Shown here piece after piece: positions 1-11,580 of a DNA stretch of 64,000 nt; the stretch's first letter is position 1, and the number at the start of each line of letters is the position of its first letter. A model generated the notes under the pieces. It did not search any database. It was not told the origin of the DNA and saw nothing but the letters and a program-made list of their open reading frames with translations. Origin of the DNA: Limnephilus marmoratus. Its lineage: Eukaryota; Arthropoda; Insecta; Trichoptera; Limnephilidae. The stretch covers positions 23,312,627 through 23,376,626 of the forward strand of contig OU862922.1 of assembly GCA_917880885.1 (NCBI GenBank). The letters run 5' to 3'. Made by a program: the position numbers and the translations under genes.

Positions 1-33
1 ATGAGCGGCGGGTTGCTTAGGATTTTGGTCACC

Positions 34-50
34 GGGGGGGGGGGGGGGGG
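34..50. repeat. poly(G) run of 17
   Basis: An uninterrupted run of 17 G near the left edge, in otherwise AT-rich sequence. The run may be real or may reflect an assembly or sequencing artefact. Two poly(C) tracts of similar kind occur at 18003-18013 and 18076-18086, and one at 24425-24436. Confidence 0.9.
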
Positions 51-51
51 T

Positions 52-604
52 TAAAAATTGCAAAAAGTTGGTCACGTAGTATGGGTACGTTCCCTAAGGT
101 GGAAGAAATTTATGGAGTGCTATGTGCTATGACTTAATGAAATTTGAGCAGCTTTTTAGATACTCAACTCATTCCAACATGCGCTATTGAGCCTTGATCA
201 TGCATTTAAGCAGACACATGTTAATATCTATTGACTACGTGCATGTAATCTTATGTAAAAATGTGTCTATGAGTGTGTTTAAGTATGTTGTATGCCTTTG
301 AGTGTGTGTTTATGCCTTTGTATTGTAATGTTATTCTTCTACGCCTAATTTCTATATTGTAATTTCCTTTGTATATTTGCTTTAGAGTAATATAATTGAA
401 ATTGTGATATTGACCTACTGATAAAGTGTTTTGGCAGTTTAGCGGGTGCTTATAATAAAGAATACAAAATAAAGTAAACTGACAAGAAGCTGTAGATACT
501 ATTGTTATTTTTTTTAATTCATGGATGAGTTGAAATATACAGATAATAGCATTTATTGCCTGCGAGGATATACAAAATCATTTAAACTTGAAAAATATAT
601 TTTT
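52..604. other. AT-rich sequence, nothing recognised
   Basis: No long reading frame, terminal repeat or similarity to other parts of the window was seen here. Confidence 0.6.
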
Positions 605-690
605 TGGTTTAACTGTGGATTGAACCTTCCTACCCAGGGACTGGAGTCAACCACGTACCAACTAAGCCAAATCCCGATTAGAAAAAATGA
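605..690 (-). repeat. tRNA-derived SINE-like fragment
   Basis: Read on the minus strand this has a tRNA-like A box (GGCTTAGTTGGTACG) and, about 35 bases later, a B-box-like GGTTCAATCC, followed by CACAGTTAAACC and an A-rich stretch. The block from AGTCCCTGG to the A-rich end recurs on the plus strand at about 27095-27180. Known biology: tRNA-derived SINEs keep the internal pol III promoter boxes. Inference: this is a SINE head rather than a functional tRNA, because no acceptor stem can be drawn. Confidence 0.5.
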
Positions 691-1639
691 ACATTTATTT
701 CGTATATCAACTGTTGTAATGTCGTCGAATTTCAGAGAAAAGCATATATATCCGCGTGTATATCTGATTCCCTCCAAAAGTTGTTTGAATGCATTGATAT
801 TAACAAAGAGTTTATCTACTGAGTTTTAGCATGATCAGATGTCGAAACAAGAAAAAAAATACCGAAATTCAAATGTGTATTTAAAAACATGTCTACAATT
901 TTAATTCACATATTAAAGATCTCAATGATACTGACATAATCCTGCTGCATGGCTCATATAAATTTCAACGTACGAATGAGTTTGAAAATTTAAAAAAATC
1001 ACAAAAAAATATTTCGAGCTAATAATTAAAATACATATACACTAATAAAGTTTAAACAATATAGCAAACCCAGCATGGGCGCCGTAAACAACAAGATGTT
1101 CGGCATTAACAATATTTTTACCTTCATACAATTATCATCTTCTTACCTGAATGCATATGGTTCGGGTATTCCAAGCAACTGTTTGCCGTATGGCCAGCTC
1201 ACAAAGCAGCTGTTATAATTTTGGCCAGGTATATGACTGGAAAGATGCATCGTCTAACCTCACCATTCGCATCTCTGCTGCACGTTCATCTTATTTTTTA
1301 CCATTATCTCTTTGGGTTTTTTGAGGCCGTGTGTTTTCGCATGATATTTGACTGTTTTCGGCAAGACAGATGTTTGCATTATATCCTGTATCTGTCTCGG
1401 CTACGTTGGATGAAATATTGTTGGATTTGTTAAGAACATTAATTAACTAATGAGTTATGGTGCGATCTACGTTTAAAATGTAGTTAATCACTTTACTTTT
1501 TCTGGTGATTTCCAACCAGGCCATGCTAAAGCAGTTTTGGCAAAATAAATATTAAAGTGGCCGAAGAAAGCGATGCGATGGAGTACCTACTGATGCCAAC
1601 CATGTTGTCTGACAATGTAGAACCGTAGAACTGATAAAC
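691..1639. other. intergenic, nothing recognised
   Basis: AT-rich sequence without a supportable gene. The 102-codon frame over 521-829 has no family signature and overlaps the SINE-like fragment on the other strand. Confidence 0.5.
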
Positions 1640-1760
1640 GAATAAAATAAGGACGAAAGTAGATCGAATGCTGTAGAAATGAGATGAAACTTAAAGCATA
1701 CGTGTGGTAAAACCACGTAGGGCCGGAGAATATTGCAATGATGTAAGAATAATTAATAAG
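1640..1760 (+). mobile_element. decayed RTE-like LINE fragment
   Basis: The block around 1663-1730 (GAATGCTGTAGAAATGAGAT, then a TGTGGTAAAACCA-type stretch) matches the nucleotides at 57240-57300 that encode LNAVEMRSLRRM in the RTE-like reverse transcriptase there. Reading frames are broken by several stops, so this is a short dead fragment of the same family. Confidence 0.6.
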
Positions 1761-4700
1761 GTGAACAAAAGAAAGCTACGATGATAGCTTTGACGTGCAG
1801 AGGGATTCTACCGAATATAATTGAATGGACAAACAATTCGCGGAAGCCTTTAGAGGTCTAAAATGGACGATCTGCAAAACCCTAAATTAATCATGTAATA
1901 TTGACTAAATCTATTATCACTTGTCAATTTTTGCGAGCACGGTCAACAATTGACAAGAAATGTTCCGAACGACAATAATTGACAAAGTTTAGCGCGTCCT
2001 CCCGAATGCCAGATTAGTCGTCAATATACAAAACATTTTGACTAATCGTTCGTTTAGTAATAAGTCGTTCGTTGTGCAAAATACCTGACTTATTAATGAA
2101 TGGAGGTGAACTAACGAAGCTCCAAGAATTGAAAGAAATCGTACAGGCGATTCATGGACTTAATTGATAAGATGCGTTTAATTTACTCCGTTCGATCTCG
2201 GAGAAACGAAGGTGGTTCAAATAATTCAACAGTGACTAAAGACCTCAATAACTAATTAATTCCCGTTTAGTGTCAAAAAGTACATGCGTCAATAAAGTGT
2301 CAATAAATGTCAAGTTAGTATTTCAATTCGAAATTGTCTATTTAGCGCTATTGAAGAAGAAGAAGTAGGTGTGACGAGTAACGGGTACAAATTTTTGTTG
2401 TGTTTTTGCAACAAATCCTTTTTTCATATGTATATGAAAATTTATCGTCTTAATGTATTATAATTGTAGAATGTCGAAGAAAGCGATTTTTTTAAAAGTG
2501 ACTGATTATGTAATGTGTGAGTATTGAGTAGGAGTGCCACCAAAGAGAAGTGTGGCGTTTTATCCTCCCTGCATAAACAGGTGGAGAACTGGCGTAACGG
2601 TTAGTTAGTTACTAAGCCAAAAATTGTTTTCTTTTCGATTTACTCCACTGGATAAAACTATCTAAAAACAGAAGTGCAATAAATTTACAGACTTCACACA
2701 ATTTAGTTTCAAAATTCGTTCAAGGGAATAATAATATTCAAAAGAAACTGTTCAATTACTTCTAGATATTAATTACTCAACAATTTAATTAAGAGCTTTT
2801 GTTTAACACCATTTGAAATTTCAATTACTTACTACCATCGTTCCATTACATAAAGCTTCTGATGTAAAAGTAACTGTTAGTTATGTGATCCGTTGGGGTA
2901 TTTAAGTATGCTAATGCAGGCTTTAAATATTTATATTTATTCAATTAGTTCAATGTTCGTTGATATGAAGCAACTGCGCACAATAATGTCACATAATTAA
3001 CATTAACTTAAATGCAAATCTTTTAAATTATTCTTATAGCAACAAATGAATATGGACATATGAATATATCTGGACCTGCCTTAAGTGATAAAAGCGTATT
3101 ATTTCCCCCTCCCCATACCGGTTCCTTAGAGCCGGCTGGGCTTACGAGAGCCTCGCTTGAATCTAAAAAATGTGACGTCACATTCTTGTCCTGACCAGCG
3201 TCGAGCTCACATCATACATTTTACGAAATAACACGGCAAAACCATAGCATGTGCTATACATTATACCTACCCTAAAACATGTGGACATAACGAATGCGGA
3301 CGGTGATCCGTGATCTCGTCGCTGGTTACAGGGGTAGGTAAATTATGAAACATTTGTAAAAGTGTCTTAACTAAATACGGCAACAAAATATTCCTCTGTG
3401 AAAATCGGCGAACTTTACTTTGCCGCATTTGGACTACGCAAATATGTTAATAACGTGGCTAGCAATTTGCGCTCCCATGTAAAAAGATCTATTCATTCAA
3501 AAGCAGATTTTGCTTTTAAGAACTAAATGGTGATTTTATAATGCGAGATGCCTATATACTGTCAGATTGATTGTTTAACGAATCACAGTCATCTTTCCCC
3601 TCTTCGCCCTCCATAGTTTGGTTTTACCCCTCATCTGTATCTTCTCGTCTATTAAATTTGGATGTCTATGAATTCAAATCATTATGTAGATATAATAATT
3701 TAACACTTTTATCCCATTTCGTCATATTTTTTAATACTTTTATATAGTAGGTAATGGATTTGTCATGTAAAAACATTATATTATATTATCCTCTTCGTAT
3801 GTTCTATAACGGGTGCGTATTTAATTTCTTGCAGTTTCATTAAAAATATATATCACACTGGCGGTATAAATGTGATTTCAAAAACCCACGAGAACCAATA
3901 CCAATGAATAAAAAATAATATGGATATTTTTATAAAATCTTTTCATTCACCTAATTTCACCGTATTTAGATTCAAATAATCGGCTATGTTGAGTAACCGG
4001 ACATGGAGTACCTAAGGCAGGAACGTTCTAAGTTTTAGTAAGTTTCACCTTCCCTCTTCCATCATGACTACGAGTAATATACTCACAATACGCGTAGAAT
4101 TGGGAATGACGTAGTCCCATTGGGTCCGAACAGTTTTGACTCCTGTGGGAGATCAAATAAAAAAATCTCTTTCGATAAAGCGTAATGATTTATAACGTGT
4201 TTAAAATGTATAGAAACAAAGGGATTCGTTTCATAGGGGAGAAAACGGATACAAAAAGACTCCTGCTTTGAAAAAAGAAAACAGACGTATTAAGGGTATA
4301 AATTAAATTAATTTGTTTGGGTAAAAAAATACATTGAAAGGGGTATATTTCGGAAATAGGCAGATGGGCAAAGGTCAAGATGCCTATCCGCCATGTGTTA
4401 AATTCTAAAAATTAAAAGAAGAAGAGTTACCTAATGTCTTAAAAAACCCGAATCGGCAAGTCACCTACATATGGGGTGAGACAAAGGCATTTCCGCTCTA
4501 TCCAAACAGGAAGTGGCAGCGATTGGTCGGAGATTCTGATTCAAATTTGGAATCGCGGCTCAGCCCCCTTTTCCCGGATGTGGCAAGTGAAAACCGCGTG
4601 GGATTTTTGCAAGGTGTGCGAGGGTGATTTATCAATCTATACCTACCAACCATCTGATATTAGCATTTTATTATAGTGGATTCTTTTACGTTTTTTTTAA

Positions 4701-4788
4701 ATTTTCACAAAAAAATAATATGTCAGATGGAAGATAGCGTGCTACGTAGGTACTCGTGTACTGTTGGTTATATATCAATGTAAAATCT
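1761..4788. other. longest unassigned stretch
   Basis: About 3 kb without a recognisable gene or repeat. Between 1915 and 1995 the words TTGTCAA and TTGACAA recur four times. A 16-base perfect palindrome containing TGACGTCA lies at 3169-3184. These could be binding-site clusters but nothing in the sequence proves it. Confidence 0.4.
3169..3184. promoter_or_regulatory. CRE-like palindrome
   Basis: AATGTGACGTCACATT is a perfect 16-base palindrome with a full cAMP-response-element core (TGACGTCA). No gene start is recognisable nearby, so a regulatory role is only a possibility; chance occurrence is plausible. Confidence 0.25.
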
Positions 4789-4974
4789 GGTTCCTTCCAC
4801 AGAATCATTAAATTTCATCACCCCTTTGAAAAGTAATTAAAAGTTATGAAAAAAAAATTGAAAAATAGCCCATATCCTAACCAAACGTAACATATTTAAC
4901 CATACTTTTTTTCTTCACTTTTAAAGACGTTTCAAAGGTGTTAAAGTTGCATGATTCTGAGTTGTCCGGTCACC
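4789..4974 (-). mobile_element. Mutator-like MITE, copy 1
   Basis: A 186-bp unit running from GGTTCC to GGTCACC, with subterminal CAACTCAGAATC-type inverted repeats. It is flanked by GTAAAATCT (4780-4788) and ATAAAATCC (4975-4983), a 7/9 match. Three other copies are at 10518-10713, 28705-29289 and 38643-38839. Nine-base target-site duplications are characteristic of Mutator-like elements (known); the family assignment is inference because no transposase is present. Confidence 0.7.
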
Positions 4975-5029
4975 ATAAAATCCATACTTCTACAAACGCA
5001 CCAAACTTATTTTGTGGCACCATTAAAAA

Positions 5030-5207
5030 TTAATAAAATACTTAGTTTTAACCACTTTTATTGTTTAAAAAATCATGTTTCGTAAGCAATGCTTTTTACT
5101 TCATCAGGGTTTACTTAAAACTGAAAACCTTGATAAAATAAACGTTATTTACGAAACGTGTTGGATTTTTAAACAGGAAAAGTGATAAAAACTAAGTATT
5201 TTATTAA
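5030..5207. mobile_element. palindromic foldback/MITE-like unit
   Basis: The two halves are imperfect reverse complements: TTAATAAAATACTTAGTTTT on the left is mirrored by AAAACTAAGTATTTTATTAA on the right, and the complementarity continues inward (GTTTCGTAA/TTACGAAAC, then CATCAGGGTTT/AAACCTTGAT). The loop is only about a dozen bases. TTAA occurs at both ends, so a TTAA-targeting element is possible but not shown. Confidence 0.6.
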
Positions 5208-5567
5208 TTTGAAATCAAATCCATGATTGTTTTATTCATGCTAAGGCACTGTGAACTTTGATAAAGGAAAATTGTTTCAAAAAGCCTGAACGCATGCTGT
5301 TTAAAACATAGAATAGGTATCTTTAAAAAAAACTACGTCAGCTGCCTTGTTCAAAAACCGTACGTTCGAGTTTGGAAGCTTAAAAAAGTATCGAAGAGTT
5401 TGAGTTGATTTTATTGGGATTTCTTGCTTAGAGGTAGAAAAATATATTTTTAAAAGAAGCAGTGCTTTTCTAATGGAAAAATATTTTTCCATTTTTTTCC
5501 TGTATGTCCCATTAACATGTAATGTGTATTTACAGATACATATATGTGTATCTGATAGGAATACATT

Positions 5568-5625
5568 AGATTCAGTGGCTCAGTTGGCATAGCGTTTGGG
5601 TCCCACCCAGTCAAGGTACAAGTTA
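5568..5625 (+). repeat. tRNA-like SINE head fragment
   Basis: TCAGTGGCTCAGTTGGCATA resembles a tRNA A-box region and is followed by GGGTCCCACCC. The same string appears on the minus strand at about 8255-8325, where a B-box-like GTTCGATTC follows. No B box is evident in this copy. Confidence 0.35.
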
Positions 5626-5879
5626 TTTAATCATTTTAATCGATTTCAATTCCTCGGATGGCTTCTGACACGACACACATAACGTTTTCCGTTTACTGTG
5701 TTGATAGTAAGAAATTTTAAAATGTAGTCAGGTGTTTCGCAAACGCGGAAATGTTTGACTTTCTTAAAAAAATAAAATAATAAAATTAGATGCTCTAAGT
5801 CTCAGGTATCATTGGTTTGTATTTACTTACGTTATTTAATGTTTACATTTGGTATGCCTCTTCAAAAATGTATGTCGAT

Positions 5880-6169
5880 CGTCCAATTGATTAGTCAGAT
5901 ATCTCAGAAAAATCGAAATCTTGTAGTGAATTCAATTAAAGTGTTGATGTTGTCTGGGTCACTAGAACGATATTTCAAAATATCATACCAACATAAACGT
6001 ATACCAGACCGTTATGCCTCTTGGTGTTATTATATAGCATAGGTATTTAATATGTAAAACAAGGACACGTGCAAATAATATTTGATTTATAGTGAGCTTT
6101 CGAATATTGCTCTCCTCATTTTATACATAAAACATTGTTTTTGAAGATATCAGACAAATCAGCTGGACG
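5880..6169. mobile_element. non-autonomous TIR element, full copy
   Basis: Begins CGTCCAATTGATTAGTCAGA and ends with the approximate reverse complement (TCAGACAAATCAGCTGGACG), giving terminal inverted repeats of about 30 bases including a GATATC word. The body from about 5953 on is related to 23320-23530 on the same strand. GTCGAT on the left and GTTGAT on the right might be a short target duplication. A 76-codon frame inside (5812-6042) has no family signature. Confidence 0.55.
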
Positions 6170-7448
6170 GTTGATGTGCTACGCGTTTTCATGTAGCCTT
6201 CTGCACAAGTGTTTTAATGCTATAAGGTGGAAAATGATGGTGTTAAAATTTAGTTAAGAGCGTTTAACCAGCCAGCGGACGAAAATCCACATTTCGTCGA
6301 AAGTTGTTCTTACGATCGTGCAGGGCGGTTACAATGAGAAAGATTAATTATTCTCCGTACCAGCTTTATAAAATTATAACTCAATATCGAATTTATTTCA
6401 ATTCAAATTAGCTTTAATTTATACCTTCATCCAAAAATGCTGAAAGGCGTGATGATAAAACTATTAAAATAATGTACTTTTTGTAGTTATTTTTTGATTA
6501 TAAGTATTTATCATTTTTCAATAATGTCTAAATTTAATAAGAATGTTAAAAATCTGAAATATATTAGTTTGTAAGTGCGCAAATAAATACACAAACGGAC
6601 CAATTTTCGCCAAGAAACACATGTACGTACATATTTTTTAATGATTTTATTGAAACTAAAATTAAAATTCTAAAACATACGTTTGCTAGATAATGTATTG
6701 ATTTATTTAACTGCATGATTTTATTATTTGAAATGGGTGCGGTATAATACAAAAACTTTTTTGAAAATTGAACAAATCTGCCAACGACCTATGGAATAAC
6801 CTTATTATACTAAAAATTTTAAAAATTTCCTAAAATTTATTACATACGAATGCTAGATAAAAGAACAATCTTTCGAAATCCATTTATAATTTTTTGTGGA
6901 AAAGAGTCAATACGTCTAAAAACTTTTTTGAAAATGACGTGTTTCCGGTTTTCTCTGTTAATGCCCTCTTAATATTTCATTTTTTTAGGAAAAAAGTTAC
7001 TATTACCTACACGCTAATTCAGAATCAAAGGATATTTTAAAACATTGGTTTTCATTTGCAAAATGTATGAGAAATAAAGGAAGCACCAATTTGTAAGCTA
7101 AAAAGATTTTCTGGCATATGTCGGAAGGATGGTGTGCTTATTTCTGGTAACTTGTGTTGTTTTTATACGAAAAGGGTTTTGATGATGATTTGTAGAACAT
7201 CGCCGTTTTATGAGGGTCTGCTCCTTCCTTCGTACAACTTCAGTTATATAATTTTCCCAATATTTGTTTAAAAACGACAATTAAGGATGTACAATTTTAC
7301 GGTGAAGGATTTTATTATTTACCGCTATAAATAGATAAGAACCTGCCTACCTGCCGTATGCTCTAATAGCTTATTATTCATTTTAAGAGATCGTAAAATA
7401 GTTACCTTTCCCACAGGAATAATTATCCCATTACTCATTAGCTTTAAT
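6170..7448. other. AT-rich, nothing recognised
   Basis: About 1.3 kb of AT-rich sequence. Small frames on the minus strand have no recognisable motifs. Confidence 0.5.
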
Positions 7449-7452
7449 TTAA

Positions 7453-7948
7453 CCCTCCGCCCGTCGCGTGTTTTTTATAACGCGACGTGTCGCGCGGGGT
7501 CACCGAGGACCCCAAAAATAAATATGATTAATTTGGTCTTATAGCTTACATTTTATATGTTATTTTAAATGATTATAGTCAAGTGATAAAGACTGTATTG
7601 AAATATAAAGAAATTTTAAAAATGATGTATATATTTTCAATATAAATGCTTAAAAATCAACAAGGAACATTTTTCAATAATTTTGAATCGTACTTTCAAA
7701 AACAATGAAAAAACATATAAATTTGGTTTTGTATTGTATTTTGTTGATTTTTTGAGCCTCACGCCGAAACACAAGTCTGTATCTCACATCGCACATGCGC
7801 AGAATGATTGTTGGCGGCGGTAGCGTCAAGTGTAGTCCCTTTTAGGAAGCTACCTAAAGTAAGGAATCAATGGGAACATTTAAAATGTACATAATTAGCA
7901 TTCCTGTAAAACCTGGGCTTTTAAAGACCCCACGCGACGGGTCGAGGG
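7453..7948. mobile_element. piggyBac-like non-autonomous element
   Basis: A 496-bp unit flanked on both sides by TTAA (7449-7452 and 7949-7952). The ends are inverted repeats: CCCTCCGCCCGTCGCGTG on the left, and CCCTCGACCCGTCGCGTGGG when the right end is reverse complemented. PiggyBac-family elements duplicate TTAA and commonly start CCYT (known). There is no transposase reading frame, so this is a MITE-type derivative. The GC-rich ends contrast with the AT-rich core. Confidence 0.75.
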
Positions 7949-7952
7949 TTAA

Positions 7953-8254
7953 TTTAATATAAATAAATTTAATTGGATTTCAATTTTCAAAACGCTTATT
8001 TTACTTTATTACAAGTACCTATCATGATGCCTATAAGTTGCGTTTGTTTTTTTAGGGTCATTAGAATAATAGTTTACTTACAAGTTACATTATTTTTCTT
8101 GGTCTATAAGACATGAAATACTAATAACAAGGAACGTGATTTTTTTTAAAATGAAAGACAAACATTCCCGGGTTACGAATAGCCCAACAATGTTTGAAAA
8201 TCTCCTACTACCACCACACTAAGCGGAAAATATTGTCTGTGCCGTGATGGAGGA
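7953..8254. other. AT-rich, nothing recognised
   Basis: No feature seen between the piggyBac-like element and the tRNA-like fragment. Confidence 0.5.
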
Positions 8255-8325
8255 CATAGCCAGCCGAAGAATCGAACATGCGACGCCCGGGTGGGACCCA
8301 ATGCCCACTCAGCCACTGACTGTTA
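8255..8325 (-). repeat. tRNA-like SINE head fragment
   Basis: On the minus strand: TCAGTGGCTGAGTGGGCATT, then GGGTCCCACCC, then GTTCGATTC. The first two blocks match 5568-5625 on the plus strand. The spacing between A-like and B-like boxes is tRNA-like, but no cloverleaf closes, so a SINE remnant is more likely than a tRNA gene. Confidence 0.4.
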
Positions 8326-8452
8326 ATAAAATACGTAATTTTTTATTTATTTTAAACAGTTTTCTTGAACACAAAACGTTCCCAAAGACTTTCAGAAAAA
8401 ATAAAACATTAGATAATTATGGCATTAAAAGTGTTTAAAATGGTGTTTGTGG

Positions 8453-9047
8453 ATTTTTTACTTTAGCTCCACACAGAAGGTCTTAAGGAAAATAATTTCC
8501 CTCGGGGAGGATGTTCTTTGAGGATGCTGTGTGGAGGGTCGTTTTAGGGAAAGGAAGTTCTAGGAAGGAAAGGTCGAGAGTCCGGCTGGAGAAGACAAAA
8601 GGTCTCCCTCAACCAGTCTCTCCCGATCTGGCTCGCTAATTCATGCGCTAATTAGCGTAGTTTTCATACAAAAAGAATTTGTTCATTTCGTTGATTTTTT
8701 GAAAATGTGCATTAATATTGGTTAACAATATATTTTGAATAGGGAAAGAATTCGTCCATTTAGTTTAACGTTCGTTTGGTTTATTCGTTAATTATTTGTT
8801 CTTTTAGTTTATTTGTTAATTGGTAAACAATATCGGCGACACCCGGAAGCGCAGACCCACATAGTAAAAACAGCAGATAGCACATCTACTTATATTCCAA
8901 TATCTTTGAGAAAGACCTAGACAAACCTCGCCCGATGAACTCGGGCACCCCTGCTAAGTCACCAAACGTAGCGAACCATTTGGGGCGACCTACGGCAGGG
9001 GTATAGGTTATCCAATTAATGGTTACCAATATCCGCCTCCCAAATTG
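8453..9047 (-). repeat. RepA retroposon-like repeat, near full length
   Basis: One of the longest copies of the most abundant repeat here. Read on the minus strand it starts CAATTTGGGAGGCGG, carries the conserved GGTTCGCTACGTTTGGTGAC block, and ends with the hairpin arms CTCCACACAG/CTGTGTGGAG followed by CTAAAGTAAAAAA. The inner arms of the hairpin are mutated. No protein signature is present. Confidence 0.8.
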
Positions 9048-9164
9048 AAAAGAGATACAAATATTTGATTAATTTATGTTATTTCACAATTTATTCATTT
9101 AAAATAATATATAGTATAATATACTATAGATAGTATATATATATATATTATATAGACCGAATAG

Positions 9165-9410
9165 AGAGTGGAAGATACTCTCAGTTTGGCCCGGTGTAAG
9201 ACCACCATTCAGAATTGAAACGTTGCTTGAAATGGCTTTAGCCGTATTTAGTGACCAGATCTGAATAGCCAAGTACTTCTCCACCTTCCTCTTCCCTACC
9301 TCCTTCCTCTCCCTACTACCTTCAGCCTCACAACATACCCCAATTGGGGATGCCATAGTCTCACTGGCTCCAGACGGGAGCAGTTGGGACTCTTGTGCGG
9401 TATTCATATA
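9165..9410 (-). repeat. R3 dispersed repeat, copy 1
   Basis: About 245 bp shared with 31740-31965 (minus) and 38495-38888 (plus). Shared landmarks on its own strand include CCAACTGCTCCC, GCCAGTGAGACTATGG, CCCCAATTGGGG, and GGCTAAAGCCATTTCAAGC. A 102-codon frame runs through it here but is not conserved in the other copies. Whether this is a SINE or the 3' part of a LINE is unclear. Confidence 0.7.
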
Positions 9411-10118
9411 AAAAATAAAAAAAATATAAATTCCTGCCGATATATTAATAATGACATAACAAGCCGTTTTATCTTGATTCTCTGAATTTCGACGTTTGAA
9501 CCCAAGTTAATACTGTGTACATACATGGTTACCCATACACACATTACAAAATTGGCATAATTTTTATAAGTATGTAGGAATATTCGCTTTATTAATTGAC
9601 TCGTCGTTCAAAAGATTTTTAAACAGAAAATCAGTGAACGGAAGAAATTTTATCTAATTATACAGAAGTGTAGAATCTCTTGAGTAAGGCAGAAATGATT
9701 CTATGAAAAGGGGGTGGGGTGCACCCGAATACCCGATCTGTTCAGAGGCGTGGCGTTATAAAATCTACAGCGAAGGTTGTCAGGAGCCAGCAGGCAGTTT
9801 GGGGTAGAAGTGGGTGGAGGAGCAGCAGAATAGGGGATGGTCCTAAAAGGATTCGAAGCCCATCCGGCAGCGGAGGCAATTAAAATATTTTCTTCTTTAT
9901 TTTGTTTTTGGGAGTGGCTCAACCTTCGTAGCACAGATCAGTAGGTGATTTCAAATGTGGGAGGTTCGGGAATAAATCTTTTGAAGAATTGTTGTTTTAT
10001 TTGGTATGATTTGTTTTCAAATTTCTTTTCTATAAGTTTCAGCAAAATGGTATGATGATATTTATAATTACTACCTATTTTGTTTGTGACCTACAACATT
10101 TCTTTTTACAAGTTTTAG
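9411..10118. other. nothing recognised
   Basis: The 77-codon minus-strand frame at 9701-9934 shows no domain. No repeat shared with the rest of the window was found. Confidence 0.45.
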
Positions 10119-10500
10119 TTTTTACATTAGCTCCACACAGGAGGCCCTGAGAAAAATAATTTCCCTCAGGACCTATGTCATCTTAGAGGATGCGTTGTGT
10201 AGGGTTTTTTTAGGGGAGGAAGTTCTGGGAAGGAATGGGGAGTGAATAGGAATCTGTGGTCAGTGTGTCAAGGAGTGACGGACGTATGAATTCATCCCTC
10301 TCAGTAGATGGCTCGAGGGATTCTGGCTGGAGAGGTCATAAAACCTCCCTTAAGTATTCTCATTCGATCCGGCCTACAACGCAGTAGATGGGCAGACGCA
10401 TCGGCTGTCAAGACCTGGACAAACTTTACCCCATGAACCCGTGCAACCCTGCTAAGTAAAATGAACAGGATAATTTGAGGCTAAAAGGCAGAAATATTAG
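10119..10500 (-). repeat. RepA copy
   Basis: The 3' end is clear: TTTTTACATTAGCTCCACAC reads in reverse as the A-rich tail and outer hairpin arm, followed by inner arms CCCTGAG and CTCAGG. Similarity is strong to about 10457 (GCTAAGT) and becomes weak up to about 10500. A Mutator-like MITE starts 18 bases further on. Confidence 0.75.
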
Positions 10501-10517
10501 TGGTAGATATAGTACCT

Positions 10518-10713
10518 GATTCCATGCCAACTCAGAATGAAACCAACTCAGAACCACCTCAGAAAGGTCATTAAAAGCTATGAAAAAATAATTTTAAAAT
10601 AGCCGGTAACTCTAACCTATTAACTTAACCTATTTAACTATTTTTTAAATATTTTTTTATCATCACTCTTAATGACCTTTCTGAGTTGTTTCATTCTGAA
10701 TTAGCCGGTTACC
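10518..10713 (-). mobile_element. Mutator-like MITE, copy 2
   Basis: A 196-bp copy of the element at 4789-4974, starting GATTCCATGCCAACTCAGAA and ending GCCGGTTACC. Flanks ATAGTACCT (10509-10517) and ATAGTAGGT (10714-10722) agree at 7 of 9 bases, which supports a 9-bp target duplication. Confidence 0.75.
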
Positions 10714-10839
10714 ATAGTAGGTACTTAACTACTTAGGTACAGATTCGCAAATATGTATAAAAGTTTGAAAATGTTTCAAGATTTTTTCTTACAAGATCTG
10801 TACAGTGCATGTAATTTGCTTTGCGACAAAACCTTAATC

Positions 10840-11580
10840 AAGGCGATCCAATAGTCCAGGAATAAATCGAAATCGGAATTCACGCCCTTTATGGGAGGAG
10901 TTTAAAAATACTTAAGAAAAAGCTTTTGGAAACGTTGGAAAAGGTATTTGAGAATTTTTTGAGGTTGATGTCGTAAAGGTCTGTAAAAAATATTAATTCC
11001 TTTTTTACGTATTGTCTATTGTAATAAAACTAAAATTGATTTCACGAAACTAAACGAAGCGGAGTCACACGTCTATTCCCGCTCCGGCCGGGGCGTGACT
11101 GATACGAAATAGGTGTGCCCAGTGCATGGTTCTTGTGCACATGCCCTAGGGGTCACTTCAAGAATCCAAATTCGTAGAGTGCGGGCCGTATTGATTGATT
11201 TCAAAAATAACAACGAGAAAATGCATATTTTATTTTATTATGTGAAGTTCGGGCGTAAATATCATTTTTTTACGATTATTATAAAAGAAACTGAATTTGC
11301 CGTGTTATACAATGAGACTATATCCGAAAAGGGGTTTATAAGTAGGAGAGTTTGCACTGGAAAGTGTTTTTAGAGAACTAATACTTTTTTTTCAGGGCTT
11401 ATTAAAAGGGTCAAAATTTTTTAAGGGTCAATGTATGTTCTACACGCAGTATTTAATTGAAGCATGTATAGGTAATACTTCTAAGCGATCAAATTTTCAA
11501 AACAAAAACATATGATTTTGCATTATTTAGTATTGCTTCACCTTAAGGGTTGCCTAGATATATATACAAATTTCTCATCT
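10840..11580 (+). repeat. 0.75-kb repeat, direct arm of an inverted pair
   Basis: This segment is similar over essentially its whole length to the reverse complement of 15005-15765. Landmarks are GGCGATCC next to TAGTCCAGGA at the outer end, AATCGGAATTCACGCCCCTTT-type sequence next, GGGCGTGACTGATACGA in the middle, and TACACGCAGTATTTAATTGA further in. The 86-codon frame at 11113-11373 lies inside but is not kept in the other copy. It may be an independent element inserted twice or the arms of one 4.9-kb foldback structure. Confidence 0.75.

Noticed and set aside
9099..9407. 102-residue protein on the minus strand
   Set aside because: It overlaps the R3 repeat, and the frame is absent from the other two copies.
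11113..11373. 86-residue protein
   Set aside because: It lies within the inverted repeat arm, and the frame is broken in the other arm.
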